A stretch of 64,000 bases of DNA from Secundilactobacillus yichangensis (GCF_016861565.1 NZ_BOLK01000002.1:62001-126000); one strand, 5' to 3'; positions 9,729 through 18,727 are shown, counted from the stretch's first letter. Notes: generated from the letters alone by a model not told the origin. Program-made: numbers and translations.

Positions 9729-10118
9729 TTACTTTCCTAAATAGTGATAATTATAATCCATACCTTCCTTATACAACTGATAGGATGCCTCAGTTTCATC
9801 CGCAAAGATCACCGAAATGGCAGGTGTCCCCCATGATGAATAGCCCCAAAAGACGGTGTCATCATAGTCATAACTGTCATTAGGCTTACGGTAGAACCCC
9901 CGCGTGCGATCCCAGACCGTGCCATGAGTCCGTACCCAATCCTCTGCGATGCCGGCTTTGACTTCATCCAGCCGTTCATCATTATCTAAGATCAGCTGTC
10001 GCAGCCGATCCCAATCAATCTGCCAATCGTGCTGCTTTGGCCGGGGCTTCCCCGGTTGATAAACCGTTGAAGATTCAATAACGTTTAATTCAATCGGGAC
10101 AAGATCTTGAAAACGCAT
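9729..10118 (-). CDS. Conserved hypothetical protein
   Basis: 129 residues, starting at the ATG 8 nt after AAGGAG. It is soluble, acidic and rich in Trp and Tyr (GYSSWGTPAISVIF, YNYHYLG), without signal peptide or membrane segment. I do not recognise the family. It sits 26 bp upstream of mvaS in the same direction and may share its transcript. Confidence 0.6.
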   Translation of the reverse strand: MRFQDLVPIELNVIESSTVYQPGKPRPKQHDWQIDWDRLRQLILDNDERLDEVKAGIAEDWVRTHGTVWDRTRGFYRKPNDSYDYDDTVFWGYSSWGTPAISVIFADETEASYQLYKEGMDYNYHYLGK

Positions 10119-10288
10119 TTGAATCACTCCTTATAATTAAATTCACTAATTACTGCTTCTGCTTTTCATTTAATCCCATACCATGCTATCATAGTATTAA
10201 CCGCTTACCAAGCAGTGTCTTCACAACGAACGGCTGTTACAATGAATAAGAAACGCAAACTAATTTTATCTAAGATGGGGTGTTGAGA

Positions 10289-10555
10289 TTGGTAAGTACT
10301 ACAATTAAGGTCGTTGCATCAGATGGATTAACAGGCGATGTTGTCAACCAATTGACAAATGAATTATCAAAATATCAATTTAAAATCATGCTTAAGTATC
10401 AGGGAACCACCACGATTGCCACCAGTTCACTTGGCGTGATGAGTTTAGGCGTCCCTAGTGGTGCTAATATTGAATTAAGTGTTGACGGTACCACTGATCA
10501 ACTGGAAAAGGTTGTTCAAACTTTAATTGATAACCAACTGGTTGCCAAAATATAA
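10289..10555 (+). CDS. HPr-fold protein lacking His15 (Crh-like)
   Basis: 88 residues from TTG at 10289, preceded by GGGGTG. It aligns without gaps to HPr: the regulatory Ser46 is kept (TSSLGVMSLG) together with the GVMSLG helix start. The phosphotransfer His15 is Thr15 and Arg17 is Asp17, so it cannot pass phosphate to PTS sugars. Bacillus Crh has this state: no His15, Ser46 phosphorylated by HPr kinase, then co-repressor of CcpA. The regulatory role here is inferred. Transcribed alone; no PTS genes adjoin. Confidence 0.75.
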   Translation: MVSTTIKVVASDGLTGDVVNQLTNELSKYQFKIMLKYQGTTTIATSSLGVMSLGVPSGANIELSVDGTTDQLEKVVQTLIDNQLVAKI

Positions 10556-10675
10556 CGTCCGATAATTAACCGATTGCCGATGAAGCAGTCGGTTAATTTA
10601 ATAAAAAATAAATTTTATTCGAGTTATACTATTACTGCAACCACTACAACGAAAATGTTTAAGGGGATTTTATTA

Positions 10676-11779
10676 ATGCAATTATCAAAACAATTATTAA
10701 CCAGTCTGGTTACAGCTGGTGCCGTCTTTTTAGTCGGCGCTCACAGCGCCAGTGCTGCCCTTAGCCCTAACAGTTCACAGCCGCGAACTGATATGGTCGA
10801 CTTATCCAGCTGGCAGTCTAATTTGGGAGCCAGTGATTACCAAAAAATGCACGATGCCGGTGTTAAAGCGGTGGCTATCAAAGCCACTGAAGGAACCTCT
10901 TATAAGAGTCCCGTTTTGTCCTCACAGACACAAAATGCGCAAAACGCTGGCTTGGCCGTTAACTACTACCATTTCGCTCATTTCACCTCTGTCGATAGTG
11001 CTAAAGCGGAAGCTCAGAACTTTATTAACGCTGTTCAGTCCGTCACCAGCTCAAAGAATATGGTCTTGGTAGTTGATTTTGAATCCAGCGAACTTTCAGG
11101 CTTATCCAAGAGTCAAAACGATGCTGATCTAGCTGCTTTCGACAGTGTCTTAAACGCTGCCGGATACAATAAAACTGATTTATACACAATGGCCAGCTGG
11201 GTTGGCAGCAAAATTGATACCAACGATAGTAATAAGGGCTGGATTGCACAGTGGCCTTCAAACCCAACCGGTACCGAGTACCCTTCCGCCAACGCATGGC
11301 AATGGGCCTCTGATTACCGTTTCAGCGGCGAGTCACAAAACTTAGATGTCAGTCAGCTGAACAACAGCTTCTACGTTAATGGTAATGCCAGCGCCTCAGT
11401 GCCTACTAGTTCCAGCAACGCAACACCAAAAACAACGTTGGTTAAGGTGCCTGCACCCGCTCCAGCTTCGACTTCATCTTCAACTTCTAATTACTCTGCT
11501 GCACGTTCAAACTCAGTTTCTCTTGTTTGGCGGGCCTCAATGCACCGACACGCCTACTGGACGCTTTCCGGTGCTCGCTACTCGAAACATTTAGGAATCA
11601 AGTACGCTGATATGAAGAATTTACCGCACACCACATGGTATACTGATGGTCATGAAAAGCTGTATCGCAAAGCCTCTCATAATTCAGCTATCTATTACCA
11701 CGTCAGAAGCGGTAATGGTAAACACGCTGGTTGGATCTGGCGCGGTTATCTGCACGCTGGGGTCAATCCAAACGCTTAA
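10676..11779 (+). CDS. Secreted GH25 muramidase
   Basis: 367 residues. A signal peptide ends at SASA. The GH25 domain (about residues 35-235) has DMVDLSSWQ, IKATEG and the acidic pair VVDFES. A Ser/Pro/Thr-rich linker leads to a basic, aromatic C-terminal segment of about 90 residues (WRASMHRHAYW, HVRSGNGKHAGWIW) that probably binds the wall. AAGGGGA lies 9 nt before ATG 10676, so the longer upstream frame is not used. Likely a chromosomal autolysin; the prophage endolysin at 28.6 kb is a homologue. Confidence 0.88.
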   Translation: MQLSKQLLTSLVTAGAVFLVGAHSASAALSPNSSQPRTDMVDLSSWQSNLGASDYQKMHDAGVKAVAIKATEGTSYKSPVLSSQTQNAQNAGLAVNYYHFAHFTSVDSAKAEAQNFINAVQSVTSSKNMVLVVDFESSELSGLSKSQNDADLAAFDSVLNAAGYNKTDLYTMASWVGSKIDTNDSNKGWIAQWPSNPTGTEYPSANAWQWASDYRFSGESQNLDVSQLNNSFYVNGNASASVPTSSSNATPKTTLVKVPAPAPASTSSSTSNYSAARSNSVSLVWRASMHRHAYWTLSGARYSKHLGIKYADMKNLPHTTWYTDGHEKLYRKASHNSAIYYHVRSGNGKHAGWIWRGYLHAGVNPNA

Positions 11780-11793
11780 AAAATCGTTTCATT

Positions 11794-11845
11794 AGCAAGA
11801 AATGGCGGATAAGACCTAAGTAGGTTTTATCCGCCATTTCTTGCT
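11794..11845. terminator. Long hairpin after the muramidase gene
   Basis: A roughly 24 bp nearly perfect inverted repeat (arm ends agcaagaaatggcgg). The T-tract is weak, so it may act as a 3' stabiliser as well as a terminator. Confidence 0.65.
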
Positions 11846-11917
11846 TATTAAAGCTACGTCGTTGAAGTTATTTCACCCCGATAATGCTATACTAAAACTG
11901 AAAAAGGAGTGACAGAA

Positions 11918-12079
11918 ATGACTGATAAACCCGAAAAACCGGCAACTACCTTCAAAAAAATTCGTCGTGGTATGCTTGGTAATTGTCCTCAATGTCACCA
12001 TGAAATGACCATCTACTACGGGATGAATCATTGCCCATCTTGTGGCTATCTTTTTAAATCAAATTTTATCGTTAAATAA
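11918..12079 (+). CDS. 53-residue zinc-ribbon protein
   Basis: Begins 8 nt after AAAAAGGAG and ends at TAA 12077. Two CxxC pairs (CPQC and CPSC, 13 residues between) make a zinc ribbon. The N-terminus is Lys/Pro-rich and basic (KKIRRG). No function is recognised. The DUF805 gene follows 18 nt later in the same direction. Confidence 0.75.
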   Translation: MTDKPEKPATTFKKIRRGMLGNCPQCHHEMTIYYGMNHCPSCGYLFKSNFIVK

Positions 12080-12097
12080 CGGTTAAGGAGAAGCAAA

Positions 12098-12484
12098 ATG
12101 ATTCAAACCTATCTTGAGTACTGGTCAAAGCTGACTGTTTTTAACGCGACGGCTACCCGTAAGCAATATTGGACTGCCTACATTATAAATACCGTTGTGA
12201 TTTGACTTTATGGCGTGCTGACTCATCAATCCCAATATTTTGTAAACGGTCACTATGAAATGGCCGCCAATTTGAACGCCGTCATTTTCGGCCTCATCTT
12301 AGTTTTGGTGTGGATCGCTAACTTCACCATTCGAGCACGTCGGTTGCACGATTCGAATCACAGTAACTGGTGGTTACTGATTTCAATCATTCCCGTGCTT
12401 GGCATAATTTGGCTATTCATTCTGCTACTAATGCCTACCGTTGAAAACGAACGTTGGCCGTTAAATCAATCGCAAGTTCAGTAA
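12098..12484 (+). pseudogene. DUF805 membrane protein gene with in-frame TGA
   Basis: AAGGAG precedes an ATG at 12098. The frame encodes YLEYWSKLTVFNATATRKQYW, typical of the DUF805 N-terminus, meets TGA at 12203-12205 (codon 36) and continues in the same frame to 12484 with two or three membrane helices and the family motif RARRLHDSNHSNWW. No frameshift is needed; a single substitution (for example TGG to TGA) explains it. A downstream GTG at 12215 could give a truncated product, but no ribosome binding site is seen. Confidence 0.75.
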
Positions 12485-12493
12485 TAACAATGT

Positions 12494-12548
12494 AAAACAA
12501 AAGATCAGTCATTTTACCTAATGGGTTAAATGACTGATCTTTTGTTTT
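12494..12548. terminator. Terminator between the DUF805 pseudogene and the usp gene
   Basis: A 21 bp perfect stem beginning aaaacaaaagatcagtc, with a 13 nt loop, between convergent genes and with T runs for both strands. Confidence 0.85.
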
Positions 12549-12551
12549 AAA

Positions 12552-12992
12552 CTATTCATTCTCTTCTTCTGCGTTAACGACTAATACTTGAACGTTAGCG
12601 CGCCGAACAACGTACGCCGTAGTGGAACCAATCAATAACCGGTTAAGGGCGTCCACACCTGATTTGCCAATCACAACCAGATCATAATCGTTATGGTTAG
12701 CAGTGTCTACAATGACACTCTTGGGCGACCCGTTTTCGATGATGGTCTTGGCATCAATGCCAGCTTCTTCAGCCATCTCTTTGCCTTCTTTGAGGACCTC
12801 AACGGAATGGCTCCTTAATTCACTTTGAATGTCCATTGGGACGTTGCCAGCTGCCAGCGTCATTCGGGTCTGATCGACAACTGAAATCAACGTAATTGTA
12901 GAACCAAAATACCTGCTGATCTTAATAGCAACTTTTAATGCTGACTTAGAATTATCACTACCATCAAGTGGAACTAAAATATGGGAGAACAT
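12552..12992 (-). CDS. Universal stress protein (UspA family)
   Basis: 146 residues from the ATG 8 nt after GGAAGGAG. One Usp domain: ILVPLDGSDNS at the N-terminus and the ATP-binding loop VIGKSGVDALNRLLIGSTTAYVVR (GX2GX9GS/T type) near the end. Cytoplasmic, nucleotide-binding, usually induced in starvation or acid stress; the exact role is unknown. Monocistronic. Confidence 0.9.
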   Translation of the reverse strand: MFSHILVPLDGSDNSKSALKVAIKISRYFGSTITLISVVDQTRMTLAAGNVPMDIQSELRSHSVEVLKEGKEMAEEAGIDAKTIIENGSPKSVIVDTANHNDYDLVVIGKSGVDALNRLLIGSTTAYVVRRANVQVLVVNAEEENE

Positions 12993-13111
12993 AGTCATCG
13001 CTCCTTCCGCAAGCTCATCATGAGCTATGCTAGCAAATCCGGCTTCCAACTGTTTTTAGTATGAATGATAATTCTAATGAAATCAATTTATATGCCCTTA
13101 ATAGTGAAGAA

Positions 13112-13522
13112 TCATACAAAGTGCGGTTGGTTTGAAGTTGAGATTCCACCACTGAAAGTTACCTGTTTTTGACCGCTATATACCCTTAATGAGTAGTTTC
13201 CTGGTTGCACCTTGATTGCACGAGTCATATGCCCGTCAGAAAACGATCCGGTGCCAACAGCTCGACCATTTTTAAAGAGCCGATAGTTGTATTGATGGTG
13301 ACATAAATCCCCATTTTGATCGTAAGCCGTCACGACCATGTGCAGTTTATTCATGGGCCTTAATACAACTCGTCTCGTTGAAATCGATGTTGAGTTTGCC
13401 TGCTGTAAAGCCGAAGTTCTCCGGCTGGCTGCGGCTGTTGGCTGACCGTGACCAAATAACGGTCCTGCTGTCCCACAGGCCATAATCATTGCAACTATCG
13501 CTATCTTTAAAGGCTTTTTCAT
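13112..13522 (-). CDS. Secreted hypothetical protein
   Basis: 136 residues with an N-terminal signal peptide (MKKPLKIAIVAMIMACG; cleavage likely near PTAAA). The mature part is beta-rich (LHMVVTAYDQNG, RAIKVQPGNYSLRVYSG) and resembles an Ig-like fold, but I cannot assign a family. AGGAGG precedes the ATG. Stands alone. Confidence 0.65.
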   Translation of the reverse strand: MKKPLKIAIVAMIMACGTAGPLFGHGQPTAAASRRTSALQQANSTSISTRRVVLRPMNKLHMVVTAYDQNGDLCHHQYNYRLFKNGRAVGTGSFSDGHMTRAIKVQPGNYSLRVYSGQKQVTFSGGISTSNQPHFV

Positions 13523-13712
13523 GTGGACCTCCTTTAGTTTCTAAGTTCATGACTACTAGAATAACCGAACCGGATTAATACACAATAACGAGAAGGTCAC
13601 ATTTTTATGACGGATTATTTCAAAATTTAAATTAATTGAAATCTTTTGCTGGTAATTAGTTCCAACTTAGGTTAGTCTTGTAAAAGTGATTTTAAGTAAG
13701 GAGTCGATATTG

Positions 13713-14264
13713 ATGAAATTAAAAAAAGCGACGTTAGCAGATCTTGATACAATTATTGCGATTTTAAAGGACGGCAGCAACCAATTAGCAGAATCCGGTG
13801 TTGATCAATGGCAAGGCGATTACCCTTCCCGTGACCAAATCACCTATGATATTAACAACGGTTTTGCTTATTTAGCACAGTCAGATGATAACGAAACGGT
13901 TGGCGCAATTGCCATCGTCACTGCACCGGATACATCCTACGATACTATGCAGGGCACTTGGCTCAATAATTCTAACGACTACATTGTCATTCATCGGGTT
14001 GCCGTGCATTCTCAACATGCAGGACACGGCTACGCTACCCGTTTATTCGAAGCGGTAATCAGCCACGTGATTTCGGATCACCCAGAAATTAAGAGTATCC
14101 GAATTGATACGCATGCTGATAACAAGCCAATGCAGCATTTGATTGCTAAAATGGGCTTCACCAAAGTTGGCGAAATCTTTGGTGTTTACCACCCTACTGA
14201 TCAAAGTTTTGTATATGAAATGCTGCCTCATGAAGATAATGCGGCAAAACACCAAGCAAGTTAA
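13713..14264 (+). CDS. GNAT family N-acetyltransferase
   Basis: 183 residues from the ATG after AAGGAG. N-terminal MKLKKATLADLDTIIAIL and the acetyl-CoA binding segment VAVHSQHAGHGYATRLFEAVI (R/Q-x-x-G-x-G/A type) are characteristic. Substrate unknown. Its terminator is shared with the convergent arsR gene. Confidence 0.85.
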   Translation: MKLKKATLADLDTIIAILKDGSNQLAESGVDQWQGDYPSRDQITYDINNGFAYLAQSDDNETVGAIAIVTAPDTSYDTMQGTWLNNSNDYIVIHRVAVHSQHAGHGYATRLFEAVISHVISDHPEIKSIRIDTHADNKPMQHLIAKMGFTKVGEIFGVYHPTDQSFVYEMLPHEDNAAKHQAS

Positions 14265-14277
14265 TTTGATGTTACTG

Positions 14278-14319
14278 AAAACGCAGGTAAACCGTCAACT
14301 CGGTTTACCTGCGTTTTTT
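14278..14319. terminator. Bidirectional terminator overlapping the arsR stop codon
   Basis: Stem acgcaggtaaaccg / cggtttacctgcgt with 6 nt loop and T6 tail on the plus strand, A-rich start for the minus strand. The arsR stop (14305-14307) lies within it. Confidence 0.8.
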
Positions 14320-14649
14320 AATTTGTGAAGCATTTTTATAGGGATGAGGTTCGCCCTTTATTTCATGTGAAACGTGGCCTAGCATCGCGTCCACCATTTC
14401 AAGGATATGCGGATCATCCAAGCAATAGAAAACATGAGTCCCCATCTTATTCCGAGTTACCAGCTGATACTGATATAAAATTGCCAGTTGATGTGATACT
14501 AGCGGTTGCGGCAAATTGACGTTATCAACAATTGTCGACACATCCGCCTCATTATCTTCCAAAAAATAAAGAATTTTAATTCGGTTAGTATTGCTTAACA
14601 CCTTATAAATTTTAGCGGCTTCCTCTAAAAGCGCATTGCTGACTTTCAC
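14305..14649 (-). CDS. ArsR-family metal sensor (CzrA/SmtB type)
   Basis: 114 residues from GTG 14649, 6 nt after GAGGTG. The winged helix contains VLSNTNRIKILYFL and LPQPLVSHQLAIL. The last helix carries DPH, then His 11 residues on and a further His 3 later (GHVSH), which is exactly the alpha5 metal site spacing of CzrA/NmtR (D-x-H-x10-H-x2-H). There is no N-terminal Cys site. It should therefore release DNA on binding Zn or Co and control the adjacent cadD operon. Last gene of the metal operon. Confidence 0.82.
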   Translation of the reverse strand: MKVSNALLEEAAKIYKVLSNTNRIKILYFLEDNEADVSTIVDNVNLPQPLVSHQLAILYQYQLVTRNKMGTHVFYCLDDPHILEMVDAMLGHVSHEIKGEPHPYKNASQIKKRR

Positions 14650-14699
14650 GCCGATCACCTCAACTTTAAAGGATTAATACCTCTATTATGGTACAACTA

Positions 14700-15332
14700 T
14701 CAGAAGAAAGCCACGATATGACTAATTAATCCACTATCCCAGAATACCCATAGACCAATCAAAACGTAGCAAACCTTCATTAACTTTTCACCATATCGCG
14801 TCATCAGATTAGTAATAACGGGAATTTCCGCTACTAATTTAATGATTAAAACAACTAGCAACGTTAATGAGCCGATGAAAACAAGCGTCAGTAAGAAGTG
14901 TGCGAAAGATTCGCCAACTAATACGGGCAGAAAAATGGATAGATTACACCCTGCACAGACCGATAAGTAAGTCATTGTCACACTCAGAATCTGAGACCGC
15001 TGGTGCTTATCACCAGTCTCATCGTCATCATCATGAAACGCCAGGTAAATTGGCAGAATTCCTAAGATACCTAGCAGCCATTCCGGTAGAAAGACTAACA
15101 GCGCTTTACCTACTGCATAGCTTAAAATCAGCAAGATCAAGTTACCAAACAGATAGCCGAGCATCACTTTGACAACCTGATATTTCTTGAGTAGAAAAAT
15201 CAGCATAAAGAAAAAATCAAGGTTCACGCTTAAAAACGTTAACGTTAATAACCAATAATTCAAATTATTATCCTTCTCTCTTATTACGGATATATTATAT
15301 GCCACATATAACATATTTAAAAGTAAATTCAT
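14700..15332 (-). CDS. cadD: CadD family cadmium resistance transporter
   Basis: 210 residues, five or six membrane helices. The segment FLSVNLDFFFMLIFLL and the cytoplasmic acidic stretch FHDDDDETGDKHQ are typical of CadD (LysE superfamily), which confers cadmium, and in some species zinc, tolerance by export. GGAG lies 10 nt before the ATG. It sits between a zinc-type binding protein and a CzrA-like repressor. Confidence 0.82.
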   Translation of the reverse strand: MNLLLNMLYVAYNISVIREKDNNLNYWLLTLTFLSVNLDFFFMLIFLLKKYQVVKVMLGYLFGNLILLILSYAVGKALLVFLPEWLLGILGILPIYLAFHDDDDETGDKHQRSQILSVTMTYLSVCAGCNLSIFLPVLVGESFAHFLLTLVFIGSLTLLVVLIIKLVAEIPVITNLMTRYGEKLMKVCYVLIGLWVFWDSGLISHIVAFF

Positions 15333-15381
15333 AAAAAAACATCTCCAAGACGACTGGCCGTCATGAAAATGCTTTTCGACA

Positions 15382-16287
15382 CTATTTCAAAATTTGGTTC
15401 AACTGCTGATACTGACTTAACATCCACTGCTTGTAGGTTAGATTATTTGGCAGCGTTTCAGTGACCTTCAAAACCGGAACGTGATTCTGCTTGGCCATTG
15501 CCACCAGATTATTAACCGTTTTACTATCAACTTGCTGATTGAAAACAAAGAACGCCACTCGCTGTTTCTTCAAGCCATTTTGCATTTGCCGAATCGATTT
15601 GGGTGACGGATCACTGCCATTTTCGATTGCTTCTTCAAAGCTATGGTTAGCCACTTTAAAACCTAGTGCCTGAATCGCATAGTCAAAAACTGGTTCGCTG
15701 ACATAGACTTGTTTTTGTCCCCGCTTAGCACTGAGCTGTTTAATTTCAGTGATTTCATTGTTGATAGGTCTCAGCGATTGAATGTATCGGGCAGCATTTT
15801 TATCAAAATACGCTTTATTCCGAGGTTGTTTCTTACCAAATTGCTTGGCCAATGTTCGAGCTAAAGTCGGCATAGTTTGCGGTCGATACCACAGATGCGG
15901 ATTATCACCGTTTTGTTTATTTAACAAATCATTGCCGACCCGAATGTAAGTCGCCTTCTTGCCCGTAACCAACCGGTCCATCCAACGATCATAACCGATA
16001 CCATTAGCCACCACCACGTTGGCTTGGTGAACAGTCTTTGCAACCTTTGGAGTGGGTTCATAATCGTGAGGATCAGTTGCTGGTTGGTTAATTACCGAAT
16101 GGACAGTTCCCTTATTTCCGACCACCGCACGGGCAACTTCACCGTAAAAATCCGTGCTAGTTACCACCTGAATTTTACCAGATGACGACTGCTTTGCGGC
16201 ATGACCGCATCCACTTAATAATGTCCCAGCACCCACGACCGCAAACCATAATGCCACCAACGTCCTCATTCTCTTCATGCCAAACAT
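15382..16287 (-). CDS. Metal ABC transporter substrate-binding lipoprotein (ZnuA/AdcA cluster A-I)
   Basis: 301 residues. A lipobox LLSGC gives a lipid-anchored Cys. The ligand set of cluster A-I proteins is visible: His in DPHDYEP, His in NPHLWYRP, a Glu/His pair near NHSFEEAIEN and Asp near the C-terminus. There is no long His-rich loop, so Zn versus Mn is uncertain, but two Zur-like boxes upstream favour zinc. No permease or ATPase gene adjoins it. GGAGG precedes the ATG. Confidence 0.85.
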   Translation of the reverse strand: MFGMKRMRTLVALWFAVVGAGTLLSGCGHAAKQSSSGKIQVVTSTDFYGEVARAVVGNKGTVHSVINQPATDPHDYEPTPKVAKTVHQANVVVANGIGYDRWMDRLVTGKKATYIRVGNDLLNKQNGDNPHLWYRPQTMPTLARTLAKQFGKKQPRNKAYFDKNAARYIQSLRPINNEITEIKQLSAKRGQKQVYVSEPVFDYAIQALGFKVANHSFEEAIENGSDPSPKSIRQMQNGLKKQRVAFFVFNQQVDSKTVNNLVAMAKQNHVPVLKVTETLPNNLTYKQWMLSQYQQLNQILK

Positions 16288-16304
16288 ATCATTGCCTCCA
16301 GCCC

Positions 16305-16325
16305 AAATAGTAATAATTACTCTTT
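16305..16325. promoter_or_regulatory. Zur-like operator, proximal copy
   Basis: The core GTAATAATTAC is a perfect palindrome of the Bacillus Zur box core GTAATNATTAC, with AAA and TTT flanks. It is 18 bp upstream of the binding-protein start. Confidence 0.6.
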
Positions 16326-16353
16326 AAACAATACAGGAAATTAGCTCATATGT

Positions 16354-16374
16354 AAATAGTAATTATTACCATTT
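16354..16374. promoter_or_regulatory. Zur-like operator, distal copy
   Basis: The core GTAATTATTAC with flanks AAATA and CATTT matches 19 of 21 positions of the Zur consensus. It lies 49 bp centre-to-centre from the proximal copy and 26 bp from the end of the convergent-side MFS gene. Confidence 0.62.
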
Positions 16375-16400
16375 TTCCTAGTTGTTTTGACCGCAACTAT

Positions 16401-17573
16401 TTATGAAACGGTTTGACGCTTTATTGTTCGATTCAAAACGAGAATCAATAACAGTGAAATCAGCGAATAAATTGCCGCCCCAAAACTAATATCCCTTAAC
16501 CCGATCACATCAAACATGATGGAAGCGGTCGCTGAACCTAATGAAATGCCGTAGTTGAAAAAGATTGAGCTCAATGACGATGCTAGCAGCAATGCTTGCG
16601 GATAATGATTTTCAGCAATTTCTAGAAAATAAACTTGAAGCGGTGCGCTGAGCAGTGTCACGATCATCGTCAGAATCATCAACGCACCTAGCCCCAACGC
16701 TTCATTATTGAGTGCTTCCGGTAGCAGCATCAGAATCACCAGATCAGCAACATAATATTTTGGCAGTCGTTTCAACCCGCCATGCTTGGCCAAGTGACCA
16801 GACCAGCGATTCGATACAATACTCATCAGACCAATCATAAATAGTAAGCTATTCAGGCTGCTTCTACTGAACCCTAGACCACTAGTGAGCAATGGCCGAA
16901 TGTACGTGTAGTAGCCATACATTGTAGCTGCTGTAAACAGCGCCAATAAAATACCAATCTGAATTCGCCGATCCCGCAGTAATTTCAACTGAGCCCCAAA
17001 AGTACCAGTCACTTGTTTGACGTGTTTTGGCAGCAGCCAGACTAATAACCCATAAGCTGGCACCGTCAGCAATGACACCAATATGAAAGCGTCGCGCCAG
17101 CTATATTGACTGCTAATCATCGTTCCAATGGGCACCCCAAAAACTGACGCAATACTGTAGCCGGCAAAGACCCAGGCAACTAAACTGGCCCGCTTTTCTT
17201 TGGTAGCAATTACTGAGATAAACACCATCAACAGCGAAATAATGGCACCAGCAACGCTTGCCGCTATAACCCGTGAAACCAGCATCCAGCCATAGCTAGG
17301 GGCAATAGCGCTCAACGTATTACCAATGAGAAAAATACTGATCAGTACTAACAGCGTTTTATACCGATTATATTGACTGGTAAAAATGGTGATGACTGGC
17401 GTACTGATTGCATACACAACGGCGAATACCGTCACTAGATACCCAACTTGTGTTAGTGAAACGTGTAAATAATGCGCAATTTCCGACAAAATTCCAACCA
17501 CCATAAATTCATTACAGCCTAATAAGAAAGTCACCCAAATAAAGGCTAAGGCTCTCAAACGCTCTTTATTCAT
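16401..17573 (-). CDS. MFS transporter, AraJ/drug:H+ antiporter type
   Basis: 390 residues, 12 predicted membrane helices. Start ATG lies 6 nt after CAGGAGAG. FIWVTFLLGCNEFMVVGIL and VPIGTMISSQYSWRDAF (motif C-like) are typical of the arabinose efflux/DHA1 branch. Exported compound unknown. Divergent from the aldo/keto reductase gene. Confidence 0.85.
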   Translation of the reverse strand: MNKERLRALAFIWVTFLLGCNEFMVVGILSEIAHYLHVSLTQVGYLVTVFAVVYAISTPVITIFTSQYNRYKTLLVLISIFLIGNTLSAIAPSYGWMLVSRVIAASVAGAIISLLMVFISVIATKEKRASLVAWVFAGYSIASVFGVPIGTMISSQYSWRDAFILVSLLTVPAYGLLVWLLPKHVKQVTGTFGAQLKLLRDRRIQIGILLALFTAATMYGYYTYIRPLLTSGLGFSRSSLNSLLFMIGLMSIVSNRWSGHLAKHGGLKRLPKYYVADLVILMLLPEALNNEALGLGALMILTMIVTLLSAPLQVYFLEIAENHYPQALLLASSLSSIFFNYGISLGSATASIMFDVIGLRDISFGAAIYSLISLLLILVLNRTIKRQTVS

Positions 17574-17769
17574 TTCCAGCTCTCCTGTCGTAAACTGATG
17601 TTTGGACACCCGGTTTTAATCACAGGCAGTATAACTCAATTCTCAGGTGATTACTTAAATGGCATTTCCATGGCTAATTTTTTCACTTATACAGACAAGT
17701 CATTTGCAATCAGTGCTGATTTTTATCATAATTATGGTGTTCATAACTTTAGTAAAAAGGGGGATTATT

Positions 17770-18714
17770 ATGTTTGATGCAAAAGTTGCACTTGGTACCT
17801 GGTCTTGGGGATCAGGTAAAAACGGCGGCGATCAGGTCTTTGGCAATCACCTGACGCAAACTGATTTGCAGGCCGTCGTCGATTCAGCAATGGCTAATGG
17901 CTTAAATCTTTGGGACACAGCTGCTGCTTACGGCGAAGGCTCCTCAGAAACGCTGCTGGGTAATTGTTTAAAGCCTTATAACCGCGATGAATATTTCCTA
18001 TCCACTAAGTTCACACCAGTATTCGCTGGCTCAGGCGATGATGCCGTTGAACAAATGCTCGCTGGCAGTTTAAAGCGGTTGCATACTGATTATATTGACT
18101 TATATTGGATCCATAATTCAGACGATGTCGAAAAGTGGACACCAAAGCTGATTCCATTGGTTAAAAAAGGCGTCATCAAGCACGTTGGGGTTTCCAATCA
18201 TAACCTTGCACAGGTTAAGCGTGCTAATGAGATTTTGAAGGCAGGCGGCGTTAAACTGGATGCCGTGCAAAATCACTACAGTTTACTCTATCGTCAATCA
18301 GAAAACACTGGGTTATTGGATTACTGTCATCAAAACGGTATCACCTTCTTCCCTTACATGGTTTTGGAACAAGGCGTGCTAACGGGTAAACACGATACTG
18401 CTCACCCATTTGAAGGCAACAGTGCCCGGGCAAGAACCTACAACCCAATGTTGCCAAGTCTAAACGAATTATTGGCAAAGCTGATTGAACTAGCCAATAA
18501 TTACCACGTTGCTGTAGCTGACATTGCCACTGCTTGGGTCATTCAGAAGGGAACGACCCCAATCATTGGCGTCACCAAGCAGCATTACATTGCTGATACT
18601 AAGCACGCAATCTCACTCAGCCTGACGCCAGACGAAATGAAGGCGCTTGAAACTTTAGCTGATCAAGCACAAGTCAACACACGGGCAAGCTGGGAACAGA
18701 ACATGAATAAGTAG
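17770..18714 (+). CDS. Aldo/keto reductase
   Basis: 314 residues, TIM-barrel family. Catalytic tetrad: Asp in LWDTAAAYG, Tyr in the same segment, Lys in LSTKF and His in YWIHNSDD; NADPH site residues follow in GVTKQHYI. AAGGGGGA precedes ATG 17770; a longer frame from 17659 has no such site. Substrate unknown; monocistronic. Confidence 0.9.
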   Translation: MFDAKVALGTWSWGSGKNGGDQVFGNHLTQTDLQAVVDSAMANGLNLWDTAAAYGEGSSETLLGNCLKPYNRDEYFLSTKFTPVFAGSGDDAVEQMLAGSLKRLHTDYIDLYWIHNSDDVEKWTPKLIPLVKKGVIKHVGVSNHNLAQVKRANEILKAGGVKLDAVQNHYSLLYRQSENTGLLDYCHQNGITFFPYMVLEQGVLTGKHDTAHPFEGNSARARTYNPMLPSLNELLAKLIELANNYHVAVADIATAWVIQKGTTPIIGVTKQHYIADTKHAISLSLTPDEMKALETLADQAQVNTRASWEQNMNK

Positions 18715-18727
18715 TTTATAAGACAGC

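Noticed and set aside
10227-10240. CGAACGGCTGTTAC as a second LexA box
   Set aside because: Right half GTTAC does not match GTTCG/GTTTG and the next gene is HPr-like, not an SOS gene.
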